A stretch of 64,000 nt of DNA from Sanderia malayensis. Lineage: Eukaryota; Cnidaria; Scyphozoa; Semaeostomeae; Pelagiidae. The translations under genes were made by a program, and so were the position numbers. The stretch's first letter is position 1, and the number at the start of each line of letters is the position of its first letter. Location of the stretch: NCBI GenBank assembly GCA_013076295.1, contig RQOL01000714.1:1-64000 (forward strand). Direction: 5' to 3'. Positions 23,516-34,315 of the stretch are shown one piece after another. The notes under the pieces were generated by a model that worked only from the letters and a program-made list of their open reading frames with translations, was not told where the DNA came from and did not search any database.

Positions 23516-23905
23516 AGTTCTGCTGCTAATTGAAGAAAGGGAAAACGAAGGAGCATGGAACTAGTGACCGAGAAGACTTTCGCGGCAAATACAGTTTCTT
23601 CGTCATTCGTCATCGCGTGCATTTAATGCAGGGTAATATTTCTGAAGTAACGAGAGTTTGGAGAAACTGGACGAATTAAATCTGCTCTTTACCTAACTAG
23701 AAGTATGCATTTGTTGGCAGTGAAGGACAACAAACGCAGGTATGAGGCAAAGTCAGGTAGTTCATTGTCTGATCAAGTTGTCGAACTTTTACACTTGTTT
23801 ATCTCGCTTTTGTCGAGCTTGCATCATCGAATTTAGGCCTTAGGCCGAGGTTTCAAGATGTTTTCAAAACATGACAAGTCTTTATTTGGGGCTGATTCGT
23901 AACAG
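23516..23905. repeat. Third copy of the arm repeat
   Basis: Matches the right arm (about 31970-32330) in the same orientation and the left arm (about 2055-1640) inverted. Its junction with the neighbouring repeat at 23513 differs from the order in the left arm, where about 830 bp separates the two parts. Confidence 0.7.
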
Positions 23906-24030
23906 CTGCGTAATATTTCATCACGATGCAATGATACAATTTTGCCATGCAAGTTCTCAAAGCAAAATGCAAAGTGAAAGAAAGAAATTTCAGATGCTAT
24001 TAACTATTTCTCATTTCGTGTGAATGCTAA

Positions 24031-24860
24031 ATAGACCAGGCTGTGGTGGAGGTAGGTACCACTTTTGTGCGGAATTTACCAGACTACGATTTTTCTGTAG
24101 CCGTTGTGTTGGTCATTAAGAATCGCGATGGTAAACAGCGATCTTGGGGTGGGTGGGGGAGATATGGGGGTTCAAAGTTACGGTCTAAGACGTTTGACCT
24201 CTGCGGAGGAGTTCACAATCAAGTCCTCATTTCTAAAGTAGCTACAAGACTTTTGGCGGTGGAATTCATTCAGGTATGCACTGTTTGACTCTTTCCGACT
24301 AATTGAAGGTAAACATGCCCTTTTTGTCACGTGACCAAAAATTTACCCCATTTCCTTATATGGAATTTCTTCACATTTTTAGAAATTTGAGCATGATTAT
24401 GGGCAAAAGTGTTTCACATTCGTTCGAAACTGGCTTAGTCAGTATTTGCATCGTTATATTCAGCATCTGAATTCATTAGCCGGCACAAATGGCAACCAAC
24501 ATAAATGAAAGCAAACTGGCAGAAATACAACTTACCACATAACAAATTGTGAGCCCAACGTTAATCTTGTTCATCATTTATCGTTCTCGTCAGTATCATT
24601 ATCTATTCCAAGTACATCATTTTTATCTTCATTTTCACTGTCATCCAGCCCCATTAACAAATGTTCATTGTTTTCTGGGAATGGCTTTTTCATCCAAACA
24701 ATCTCGCACTTCTCTGTCCAACAAAGATCCGAAAGATGTGGCAACCCAAGCTGATTTTCTCCGGCTGACTTCCAGATTTTAGCAACGAAATTTGCTCGGT
24801 TAATATGCAACTTTAACACAGACTGATATGGAGGGAGTGATAAAAGATCAACTATCTTTT
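24031..24860. repeat. Left arm of an 830-bp inverted repeat
   Basis: Reverse complement of 25502-26333 at near identity, with a 640-bp spacer. The minus strand of this arm carries the same 81-codon C-terminal frame (24574-24819) as the plus strand of the right arm. Small differences (one codon near the outer end, one base in the TTACCCC run) show the copies have begun to diverge. Confidence 0.9.
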
Positions 24861-25789
24861 TTCATCCATTTCATGGCGTGCATAAGACTGCTAAGGAATA
24901 TCCCAGAGACATATGAAAGACTTACATGGCAATTTTTACAAATGATTCCGTCAGGATATGCATGCGTAGATATTATTGCAGATACGTACCAAGAGGTCTC
25001 AATCAAGTGCACAGAAAGAAAGAAAGAAACAGACTTGGTAACCCGAGGAAAATAATCATATGGTCAGAAAAGTCAAAGATTCTTTGATACTTGTTTCTAC
25101 TTGTTAAATAAGATGTTTCCTTGATAATGGCACTGGAAATAATCGGAAAGGTTTGTGGCTTAACAATGTAGAAATCAGTGGAGATGCTAAACGGATTTCA
25201 TGCCTTCACAGGAAATGATTACATATCAAGCTTCTTTCGAAAAGGTAAAGAAATTTGCTGGAAGGTAGCAGAGAAGAATCCACGATTCTTGCGGGCATTC
25301 AAAGCACTTGGGATGGAATTGAATTTGGCACAAAATGGTTCGCGCAGAACTCACTTCAGAGAAATCCCAATAATCAAATCGTATTTATAATAGGTATAAT
25401 TCCATCTACGAAAAGAATATGTTTGCAATCTGTATGTTGCAAGAAAAAGAAAAGCAAATAGCGCACGACATCAGATGTCTTAGCGAAAATATGAATACGA
25501 AAAAAAGATAGTTGATCTTTTATCACTCCCTCCATATCAGTCTGTGTTAAAGTTGCATATTAACCGAGCAAATTTCGTTGCTAAAATCTGGAAGTCAGCC
25601 GGAGAAAATCAGCTTGGGTTGCCACATCTTTCGGATCTTTGTTGGACAGAGAAGTGCGAGATTGTTTGGATGAAAAAGCCATTCCCAGAAAACAATGAAC
25701 ATTTGTTAATGGGGCTGGATGACAGTGAAAATGAAGATAAAAATGATGTACTTGGAATAGATAATGATACTGACGAGAACGATAAATGA
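24828..25789 (+). pseudogene. Second nuclease-like transposon protein, fragmented
   Basis: Three pieces in order on the plus strand: VDIIADTYQEVSIK (about 24968), FHAFTGNDYISSFFRKGK (25199) and a C-terminal piece LHINRANFVAKIW...WTEKCEIVWM (25544-25789). The TGNDY...FRKGK block corresponds to TGCDTTSYFYGVGK of the frame at 4778-6310, so both belong to the same FEN/XPG-like family, this one from a different branch. Frames are broken between pieces and the section with the DTD motif is missing. The last piece is copied into the opposite hairpin arm. Confidence 0.5.
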
Positions 25790-26333
25790 TGAACAAGATT
25801 AACGTTGGGCTCACAATTTGTTATGTGGTAAGTTGTATTTCTGCCAGTTTGCTTTCATTTATGTTGGTTGCCATTTGTGCCCGCTAATGAATTCAGATGC
25901 TGAATATAACGATGCAAATACTGACTAAGCCAGTTTCGAACGAATGTGAAACACTTTTGCCCATAATCATGCTCAAATTTCTAAAAATGTGAAGAAATTC
26001 CATATAAGGAAAAGGGGTAAATTTTTGGTCACGTGACAAAAAAGGGCATGTTTACCTTCAATTAGTCGGAAAGAGTCAAACAGTGCATACCTGAATGAAT
26101 TCCACCGCCAAAAGTCTTGTAGCTACTTTAGAAATGAGGACTTGATTTTGAACTCCTCCGCAGAGGTCAAACGTCTTAGACCGTAACTTTGAACCCCCAT
26201 ATCTCCCCCACCCACCCCAAGATCGCTGTTTACCATCGCGATTCTTAATGACCAACACAACAGCTACAGAAAAATCATAGTCTGGTAAATTCCGCACAAA
26301 AGTGGTACCTACCTCCACCACAGCCTGGTCTAA
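25502..26333. repeat. Right arm of the 830-bp inverted repeat
   Basis: See 24031-24860. The inner end of both arms is the sequence ATAGTTGATCTTTTATCACT or its complement, so the fold-back starts within the transposon coding region. Confidence 0.9.
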
Positions 26334-27599
26334 AAAGCCAAGTATTAAATACATCTACTGGTAATTTCACGCATACTCCTATCTACCATGCTTATAGTAA
26401 GCTCCTTTTGCAGGAGACGAAAATCTACCCTGTCACCATGTATTCCATCTCGCTCAACTTTCACTTTGCCTTTTCAATTGATCCAAAATGAGTTGATAAT
26501 TTGTTTAAATTTAGCGACGAAAACTCGCGAATACTGTCTCTCTTATGTGCGCTTAGGAAATTGCGAAATTGCAACTGAGTTTCGGACGGCTGTTTACCTC
26601 TTATATAGCTATAGCAACATTATTGATCTTACGTCACAAGTTGTGTTGTTGTGGCTGCGCTGGAAACCGCTGCGTGAAAGTGTCTGGGATTTGTGACGTA
26701 ACTCTTTCAGAGGAGCTGTCTTGAGTAGTGAAACTTGTAACTGTTTTTCCCTTTTCTTTCATAGTCTATGATTAAGTGTAGGAAGTGAGGCTTGGCCCCT
26801 ATATTCACTTGAAAGAGGTCTTGAATGGAGTTGTTTAACTTGTTGCGCTGTGATTCAAAGCTTGACAGGAGAGTGGGAGAGACAGAGATGGAGAAACGAA
26901 GTTCAGAAAGTGGTTGTACATAAAGTTGTTAACCTTGAACATTCAAGGACAGCCCAGAATACAAGATATATTTGCAGCTGTAGAATCTATGATATTTGAG
27001 TGAACGAAGTAGTGCAGCTTTGTCAAGTGCTTCTATGTACGGGTTTCCGAATAATTGCTCTGACACTGATCTTAGTTGTGGCTATTTGTGATGATGCTAC
27101 TCGCAGTAATGACGCTCCGTGATCTTCTGCAGATGATGTGCTAAAATGATGCAATCTGGCGAGAGAGAGTGTCATTGAAACTGGTGAATTGAATTTTACT
27201 CTGTTGTTTTATAGATGTCCTACGATGCGACTCTCTGCCTGTTGCTGTAAGGTTTCCAGTTGCGCTCCGTGACTAGGAGCTACTGCTAGAAAGTTCCATT
27301 GGGCTATGAAGCATTTTGTGTTTTTAAATGATCTAAGGTAAATAAAAGGTAAAAATGATAACATTTGTAAATAAGAAAAAATGTACAGTGTAGTCGCATT
27401 AAATAAGAAAGCTGTTTTTGCATGGGGATGTCCAAAGGGGAAAAATATTCTTTGGGGGGTGGGGATGGGAGAAAAACCTGGTGGTCATTTTGGGGGGAAC
27501 TGGGCGTTGAATGAAGCTTTTGGCCGCCATTGCAACCACACTCATACGCTTTTTTGAGTAGTGAAGTTTGCCAATTTCTTGGATGTATTAATTTACAAA
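26334..27599. other. Intergenic with two CRE-like sites
   Basis: No gene I can support. TTACGTCA (26630-26637) and TGACGTAA (26694-26701) lie 57 bp apart in opposite orientation, as if a divergent promoter. On the minus side an ATGGAATACATGG with a possible GT donor lies 183 bp from the first site, and on the plus side an ATGGAGTTG open for 32 codons begins at 26825; neither is convincing on its own. The rest is unremarkable. Confidence 0.3.
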
Positions 27600-27607
27600 C
27601 CATTTTT

Positions 27608-28048
27608 CCCGGGGGGGTACTCCCATTATGGCCTGACAGGGGGGTCCAGTCGGTTTGAGGGTCTGATCAAATGGCTACCAAATGGACCAATTTAAGAAAA
27701 TAACACTACCATTTGGGGGTATTTTCTGAAGTTGTTATTTTTTTGAGGGTTCTTCCAGTTGATTGCTGAGATGACTTATTACGAGATCTTGATTGTGTCT
27801 CATTTTCGTTTTTTACAAATTTGCTTTCAAAACGAGACTGAAATTGTGACTTCAAATTCATCATACGTGTTTATAAAATTATTACTGGATACTACCAAAT
27901 GGCATCATTTTAGTTTTAATACTACCATTTGAGGGTTGTTGCAAAAATTACACCACCATTTGAGGGTGATTTTTAAAATCTTAGCTTTGGCCCTCTTTAA
28001 CCCTGACTGGACCCCCCTGTCAGTCCACAATGAGAGTACCCCCCCGGG
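27608..28048. mobile_element. 441-bp MITE, CCCGGGGGGGTACTC ends, 8-bp target duplication
   Basis: Inverted ends CCCGGGGGGGTACTC, flanked by the perfect 8-bp duplication CCATTTTT (27600-27607, 28049-28056). Next to the ends lie GACAGGGGGGTCCAGTC and its complement. The interior contains several ACCATTTGRGGG words. The 8-bp duplication points to hAT-type transposition. I associate this end type with cnidarian genomes. Confidence 0.9.
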
Positions 28049-28056
28049 CCATTTTT

Positions 28057-28275
28057 ATACATCAACTTAGCTCGGTGACAGAATCAACAGTTGTTTACAA
28101 GTAATCAGAGAACTTAAGCAGCAAGTAAATGAATGCCATTCATAAGTATATTTAGCAACTTTCTCACAAATACGTATCAGCATCGCACATTGTAAATTAT
28201 AGTACATTCAACATGTAATGAGCGATCGTTATTAATTACACTTGCTGCATGATTACCTTTGCTCTATCTCAACAG
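28057..28275. other. Region upstream of the first visible exon of gene II
   Basis: No first exon of the MExxIRK type was found here, although gene II should have one. The MITE at 27608-28048 may lie in its promoter or first intron. Confidence 0.25.
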
Positions 28276-31200
28276 TTGAAGGATGCAGTTCCTAGCGATA
28301 CGCAATCACTGGTGTGTACTTTGCTGTTGCTCAAGGTCACGTGGAATAACATTCACATGCAATCTCAGTAGGTAAGAGACCACTAGCACAAGTCGTCAAT
28401 GTAGATGTCGTAATTTGAGAGATATGTCTCTTATTTATTTCCCACATCTTTCACATTTCCCATGCTAATGACAAGTAACGTATATTTCAGAGTGAAGCTC
28501 GTGACCGTGTAATTTGGCTAAGAGAGCTGACATCTGCTGCCATGGTAAGTGATTGTTGCAATAAAGCAATGGTGTCATTATTCACAAATATGTCTATGTT
28601 TGCCAATTGCTTAGATTACGCTGATAATATGGCAGAGATCGACACAAAGGTAGGCCAAGTACAAGCTTTTTCTCTCGACCACTGCTGTACAAATACAGAT
28701 CTTTCTTTCCTTCTTGATGACAACGCCATGAGAATCATCCCTGACATAATTTCCGGTTTTGTAAACGTTCGTCCGGCAACAGAGGTAGTTGCAGTTGACA
28801 ACACAGCCGAACAAAGTGAGGTAGTAGTATCAGATAAGGAGACTATTGACGAAATTTGTGAAGTTTTAGCACTTTAGACAATGACTTTAGAAGTTTTAGC
28901 GGCTTTAGACAATGCTAACAATGGCTACCAAATGCAACAGCAACAACAGCAGTAACAAAGTCAAGGTATGTACGACGGGAGATTAACTGATGGGTTTGCT
29001 TTAGATTGTATTGACTTCCTAGAAAAAATTTCCAAAGGAGACAATGTGCAAGTACCTGAAGATGAACCTTGCATCGAAGAACCTCGTGAACAACGACAGG
29101 TCAGTTTCGACCAAGAAGGTCTTGGTGAAAGTGTGGATCGAGCCACAACCAATGAAGGGCTTAACGAAGAAAACGATATCCTGAATCTTCACGAAAATAA
29201 CCAAACAGAAGATGCAGAAGAGAGACAAGGTGGAATTGATGGAATGCAACCTATGCCGGACAGTCGTGCAGACAAAGACGACGAGGAAGAAGAGCATACA
29301 CATGAAAACGAGCAATGGTATAAAGATCTGGAATTAAGTGATGACGAAGAAGAAGAAGAAAATGAAGGGCACGATGAAGAAACTGCTCTTGATAAGCCTG
29401 GTTTGGATAAAAAGCAAGAGAACAATGAAGGGCAATATGAAGAAGAAGATTCCTATGTAGCAGATATCCTTGACTTTGATTTAGAGTACTATACAAGACC
29501 ATCGCCTTCGCCGAAAGATGCCAAGTTGGATATTGCAAATGCTGAGACAAAAGCTATGGGGCCAGATTGTCATGACGAGGAAAAGTGCAAAGAAGATGAT
29601 TACGAAGAAGAAGATTCCTATGTAGCAGATATCCTTGACTTTGATTTAGAGTACTATACAAGACCATCGCCTTCGCCGAAAGATGCCAAGTTGGATATTG
29701 CAAATGCTGAGACAAAAGCTATGGGGCCAGATTGTCATGACGAGGAAAAGTGCAAAGAAGATGATTACGAAGAAGAAGATTGCTATGTAGCAGATATCCT
29801 TGACTTTGATTTAGAGTACTATACAAGACCATCGCCTTCGCCGAAAGATGCCAAGTTGGATATTGCAAATGCTGAGACAAAAGCTATGGGGCCAGATTGT
29901 CACGACGAGGAAAAGTGCAAAGAAGATGATTACGAAGAAGAAGATTCCTATGTAGCAGATATCCTTGACTTTGATTTAGAGTACTATACAAGACCATCGC
30001 CTTCGCCGAAGGATGCCAAGTTGGATATTGCAAATGCTGAGACAAAAGCTATGGGGCCAGATTGTCATGACGAGGAAAAGTGCAAAGAAGATGATTACGA
30101 AGAAGAAGATTCCTATGTAGCAGATTTCCTTGACTTTGATTTAGAGTACTATACAAGACCATCGCCTTCGCCGAAAGATGCTAGATCAAGTAAATTAGGC
30201 GAGAAATAAGAAGAGAGAGAATTGTCCGGACACGCAGAATGTGCCAATGGTTCGGATTTGTCAGATAATGAAACCCGTGCAGCTGTGCAGAGTCTTCTTG
30301 AATTGCCATTGCAGCAAGATAGCGGTAATGTCATGCACACCAATTCGCGTCTTGATTTTGGTTATTCATTCAGCGTCGAAAAGAATGTGAACCAGATCAA
30401 ACAAGCTGAGCCAAGCTTTCAGATAGTAAGCAGAATCATTGAAGATCTACCGTCATCAACTCAAGATGAGTATAAATGAATTGGACGGTGGTTTCATGTC
30501 ATTCAACAACAGTAGCGAGCAGCTCTTTACTTCCGAGATACTTGAGCTGCCTTCGTTGACTGAGCCAGCCTGGACTTTGGCAAAGCAGTTCCCTGATCAT
30601 GCCATGGCTAAACAATTAAGTAAGCCCATTAGAAAGCCGATCAAACAATCAAGAAGAGAGTCAAGATTAAAAGTGCGATTGCAAGAGCTGGTGAAAGAAG
30701 ATCCAATACCCATCACCAAGCCAATTAAAAAGATACACTGTCTACGAGCCACGAGGAAAGACAAAGTTGGCGAAAATTCCGACAAGGCTCGTGTTCATGA
30801 AAAACACGGTGACGTGCGTAATAGTGCAGCTTCTAAGAGAGAAGGCGAGCATGGCAAGAATGAGAAGGCTAAAAAGGTACCTGAATTTGACGAAAATAAA
30901 ACAGCAAAACAGGTTAGTATTGCCTCAATGACAACGTTTGAAGCAGTTAAGAAGACGAAAGAAGCACCGGCATTGGCAAAGGGACAGTTGAAGGAAGTCA
31001 TCGTCATCCCTGATGACAATAACGATACACAAGATCAAAGCACGGAGACACCTTGGTGCCAAACAGTAACATAGCTCCATGCAAACTCCAAGGTAACAGA
31101 TGAACAAGTAGCAGCAGGACCTGTCACAGCAACTCCAATGCCAACTTGTGAGTCAGCCAAAACAACATCAGTATCAGAGAAGTATCTAGCAGGCCAAGAG

Positions 31201-31371
31201 GAGGGAATGTTAGTTGCCTTCAGCAACATGGATTCGGTGTTCACACCGCTTATCCCTAAGACAGCCAAAGAATGTGTGCAAGTAATAAATATTGTCAAGA
31301 AGTACATAGATGACGAGAATGCACGGGAGAGAAAGATGAAAAAAAAGCGGAGAAGATCAATGTCAACTTAG
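28276..31371 (+). pseudogene. Gene II: micro-exon family member with acidic repeats
   Basis: Unrecognised gene. Phase-0 exons 28276-28311 (LKDAVPSDTQSL) and 28491-28544 (SEARDRVIWLRELTSAAM) have good splice sites; the second has the same length and phase as exon 3 of genes I and III. From there one frame runs to 30479 with only three stops in it (TAG 28875, TAA 28953, TAA 30207), then the coding signal moves to another frame, 30439-31371, with one TAG at 31072. The middle is very acidic and holds five 55-residue repeats. The C-terminal part is basic (KPIRKPIKQSRRES) and ends KKKRRRSMST, like a nuclear targeting tail. AATAAA lies at 31428. Either a recently decayed gene or one with short introns I cannot define. 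The start exon is not found. Confidence 0.45.
29448..30180 (+). repeat. 165-bp coding repeats of gene II
   Basis: Units start at 29448, 29613, 29778, 29943 and 30108 (last partial), 165 bp = 55 codons, almost identical (one Ser/Cys and one Ile/Phe change). Each unit reads DSYVADILDFDLEYYTRPSP then SPKDAKLDIANAETKAMGPD and an acidic link. The near identity at synonymous sites shows recent amplification or gene conversion. Confidence 0.95.
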
Positions 31372-32528
31372 TAGAAATCAAGAAACTGTATTTTTCAATA
31401 GGTGGAAATTAATTTAATTTATTATGCAATAAATGCCAATTTGCTTAGGTGAAAATTCATTGCTAGGCAGTCAAACATCTTCTGATTTCACAGGAGGACA
31501 GTTGAAAGGTATGAGGTAAATGACGTTTCACAAATTGCTTGAGATTAACACTTTTGTGCATACTAACAGTAGCATTCTTGTTCGTTATCCAGGGTTCAGG
31601 GTACTTAGATGTCACATGTTGTGCTGCAACAATACGTGAGTACACACTCAGGGTGGCAGTGTGAAGAAAGGCCAGTAAGAGGACGTCCATCTGATTATAA
31701 ATCAACGAGGAATAGAATAACGTACTCGTTGGCATTAGATTGCTTGTAGAAAAATGGAAAAGCTGTACAATTTGACATCAGATGCTTCATATATTTTCAT
31801 TTATTTTTCCAACTTATATTGCAGATAGCTGCAAATAGCCAATTTTTGCATAGTAGTGAACAAGCAACGAGTATGATAAAAAACGTTATCCCAGTTGCAA
31901 ATCTTGATTTGTCTTCTCTGCTTCTCAACTGCTGCCTGCCTGCTGCCAAAGGAAAAAAGGGAAAATGAAGGAGCCTGGAACTAGTGGCCGAGAAGATTTT
32001 CGCGGCAAATACAGTTTCTTCGTCATTCGTCATCGCGTGCATTTAATGAAGGGTAATATTTCTGAGGTAAAGAGAGTTTGGAGAAACTGAACGAATTAAA
32101 TCTGCTGTTTACCTAACTAGAATTATGCATTTGTTGGCAGTGAAGAACAACAAATGCAGGTATGAGGCAAAGTCAGGTAGTTCATTGCCTGATCAAGTTG
32201 TCGAACTTTTACACTTGTTTATCTCGCTTTTGTCGAGCTTGCTTCATCGAATTTAGGCCTTAGGCCGATGTTTCAAGATGTCTTTATTTGGGGCTGATTC
32301 CTTGGAGAATTCAAATGCATCACTGAAGTCGTCTTGAATTTTGAGAGCATTTTTGTGGGCAGCCATGATGGGATGCATTACATTACATGGAAACTCTGCT
32401 TCCCTTATTCGCCGATCTGGTGTGTCAAAAGGACATGCAATGCCACGTGTTTGACAAGGGAGTGAAAATATGTGCTGCAAATTGAACATTGCGTGAATTA
32501 TATGCGTGACTGTGTCGTGTTAAGGTGC

Positions 32529-33271
32529 TAGACTCACTACATTGCGTCCCTGTGCCTCGCTCGTTTTCACTCGTTCGTTTGAGGGACTTATGGACTTTCA
32601 GGTCAAAAACTGTCCAAAAATCTCCTCTCCCGACAAATTTTTGTCGGCTCAATCAGATTGCACATTTGGCTTTTAAACAATGGCTATTGTTCTTTTTGAC
32701 CAATCACGTTCAACCACAAGTTAGGCCATGTAAAATAAGGTTTAACTCGATATTTAACGGACCACTCTGGACTGTAAAAAGTGGCGTGGCGTCAATTTTT
32801 AATTCAACAACAAAATGGCGGGAAAATGCCGAAGCTGTGAGAAAAGTTAAAATGGATATAAACTCAATAAATTTTCGTGCTTTCCCGAGAAATATTGACA
32901 AAAACGTCCTCACCAATTCTTTGTTTTTGTGTATGGGTGTTGCAAAAGTTAAGATAAAGACTGCTTTTCGTTTGACAATTGTATTTCATCAGGACTTATG
33001 TATTTCATCAAGGTTAGGAAAAACAACACGCGTGTATTCACCACCAATTAAGAAAGCAAAAAGCATTTCATGTATTATTACATATAAAACTACATACTAA
33101 TAATCTCATTATAAGGAAAAATTGCACTGTTGGTCAAAATTAAAAATTATTTTTTAGATATTAAGGCCTAAGGCCTTTATTTTTTTGGACAGTTTTTGAA
33201 CAGTAAGTCCATAAGTCCCTTGTGTTGAGCGAGTTGCGAGCGAGGCACAGGGACGCAATGTAATGAGTCTA
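32529..33271. mobile_element. 743-bp MULE-like TIR element
   Basis: Ends TAGACTCACTACATTGCGTC and the complement GACGCAATGTAATGAGTCTA, with the TIR continuing through CCTGTGCCTCGCTCG. Comparing with the left arm, the target TTAAGGTGC appears duplicated (9 bp), once the later insertion at its right edge is removed; 9-bp duplications are typical of Mutator-like elements. A long open frame at 32525-33100 starts in the TIR and matches no transposase I know. Confidence 0.7.
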
Positions 33272-33277
33272 TTAAGG

Positions 33278-33737
33278 CATAGGCGTAGACTTTGGGGGGG
33301 CTCGGGGGCTCAAGCCCCTCCTGGGTCCTTCTCAGGGGGGGCTGCGCCCCCCTGAGAAATTAACGGTCCATTCAATCATTTAGCTGTTGCTGTATCCGTT
33401 AGATGTTGCTTTGGGAAGTAGAAATTTCTCACTAACTTTCGCAACTCAGATCTTTGAGATAACAAACACCCTGTTGTTAGCCGACACCGGGTTGTTGCGA
33501 TTATGAACGTTCACAAAGATGACGTTATGCATTTTTCGACCGATGAACTTGTGAATTCTTTTGTAAATAAAAATACTCTTAGAAAGAATACGTTTTTGGT
33601 ATCCAAGTAGAAAGGTTACTGCTTAAACTGATATTACTTGTTTTTTTTGTTTCCCGTATCATAAGAAACCCAGAATGAAGTTTCCAAAAAAATTCCACTT
33701 GAGCCCCCCCTGGAGAAAATATAACTCTACGCCTATG
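33278..33737. mobile_element. 460-bp hAT-like element nested at the MULE edge
   Basis: Inverted ends CATAGGCGTAGA and TCTACGCCTATG, flanked by the perfect 8-bp duplication TATTAAGG (33270-33277, 33738-33745). The duplication spans the last two bases of the 743-bp element, so this insertion is the younger. Subterminal GGGGGGGCTCGGGGGCTCAA and GAGCCCCCCCTGG runs are also inverted. No transposase. Confidence 0.88.
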
Positions 33738-33843
33738 TATTAAGGTGCCTCACATGCCATCGGTCCGGCACGATGAGATGAGGCATACTTTTTGCCATTT
33801 GTGACGAAGGAAACAACCGCTGTACAGTTTTTCCAATTAAAAA

Positions 33844-33851
33844 TTACGTAA
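33844..33851 (+). promoter_or_regulatory. CRE-like site of the array gene, right copy
   Basis: TTACGTAA, 159 bp upstream of the ATG at 34003, corresponding to TGACGTAA at 1350-1357 in the left arm; one base of the CRE core differs between arms. Confidence 0.4.
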
Positions 33852-34002
33852 CAATCATAATGAATCGACAGCAGTAGATAAGGAGGGGCCAATCAAAGTC
33901 CCTTGTGAATTTTTATTCATTGAAAGCAATCACAGAGTGCGGTAGCTTTTTTCTTCGCTTGCGAAACACGCTGAATTTGAGTTGTGCTGTACTAGTTTCA
34001 TC

Positions 34003-34056
34003 ATGGCTCAAACAAAGACCGGTTCAAACAATCAAAACACTGGCTGTCTTCAACAG
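34003..34056 (+). CDS. First exon of satellite-array gene, right copy
   Basis: Encodes MAQTKTGSNNQNTGCLQQ and ends CAG|GTGAGT, phase 0. Unspliced, the frame closes at a TGA about 90 nt downstream. Between this exon and the array lies a short frame with the repeated peptide QEMEAEIK (about 34280-34335), possibly a second exon or the start of a degenerate unit. If spliced into the array, an exon ending in phase 2 is still needed to enter the open frame of the units; I could not find it with confidence. No recognised family. Confidence 0.4.
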
Positions 34057-34315
34057 GTGAGTGAATCTCTTTCATTTTTCACGTCGACAAATGAATCTTC
34101 ATCTACCGAGTCTTGGATTCGACAATTCAAAATTCTAGACAATTTTATTTGACTTTGAAGGTAGTAACATGCAGTTTGATTAGAATTGCCTAAGAAAAAT
34201 GCACTTCAAAGAATTCATTTTTGCATCTTTACATTGTTGACAAAGATTCAGTTAAAATTAAAGCACACAAGCAAGAAATGGAAGCAGAAATTAAACTAAA
34301 CATGCAGGAAATGGA

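Larger units (their letters stand above)
31395..34190. repeat. Right arm of the large inverted duplication
   Basis: Inverse counterpart of 988-2607. It starts in the 3' UTR of gene II (polyadenylation signal included) and ends at the border of the 182-bp array. About 1.2 kb longer than the left arm because of two insertions. Confidence 0.85.

Noticed and set aside
28875..31074. Alternative genetic code with TAA/TAG read as Gln
   Set aside because: Gene IV, the Nudix, PGM3 and gag frames contain no internal TAA or TAG at Gln positions and end normally; the stops are better explained by decay or introns.
32525..33100. 191-codon frame as a real gene
   Set aside because: It begins inside the TIR of the 743-bp element, has no recognised domain and is absent from the other arm.
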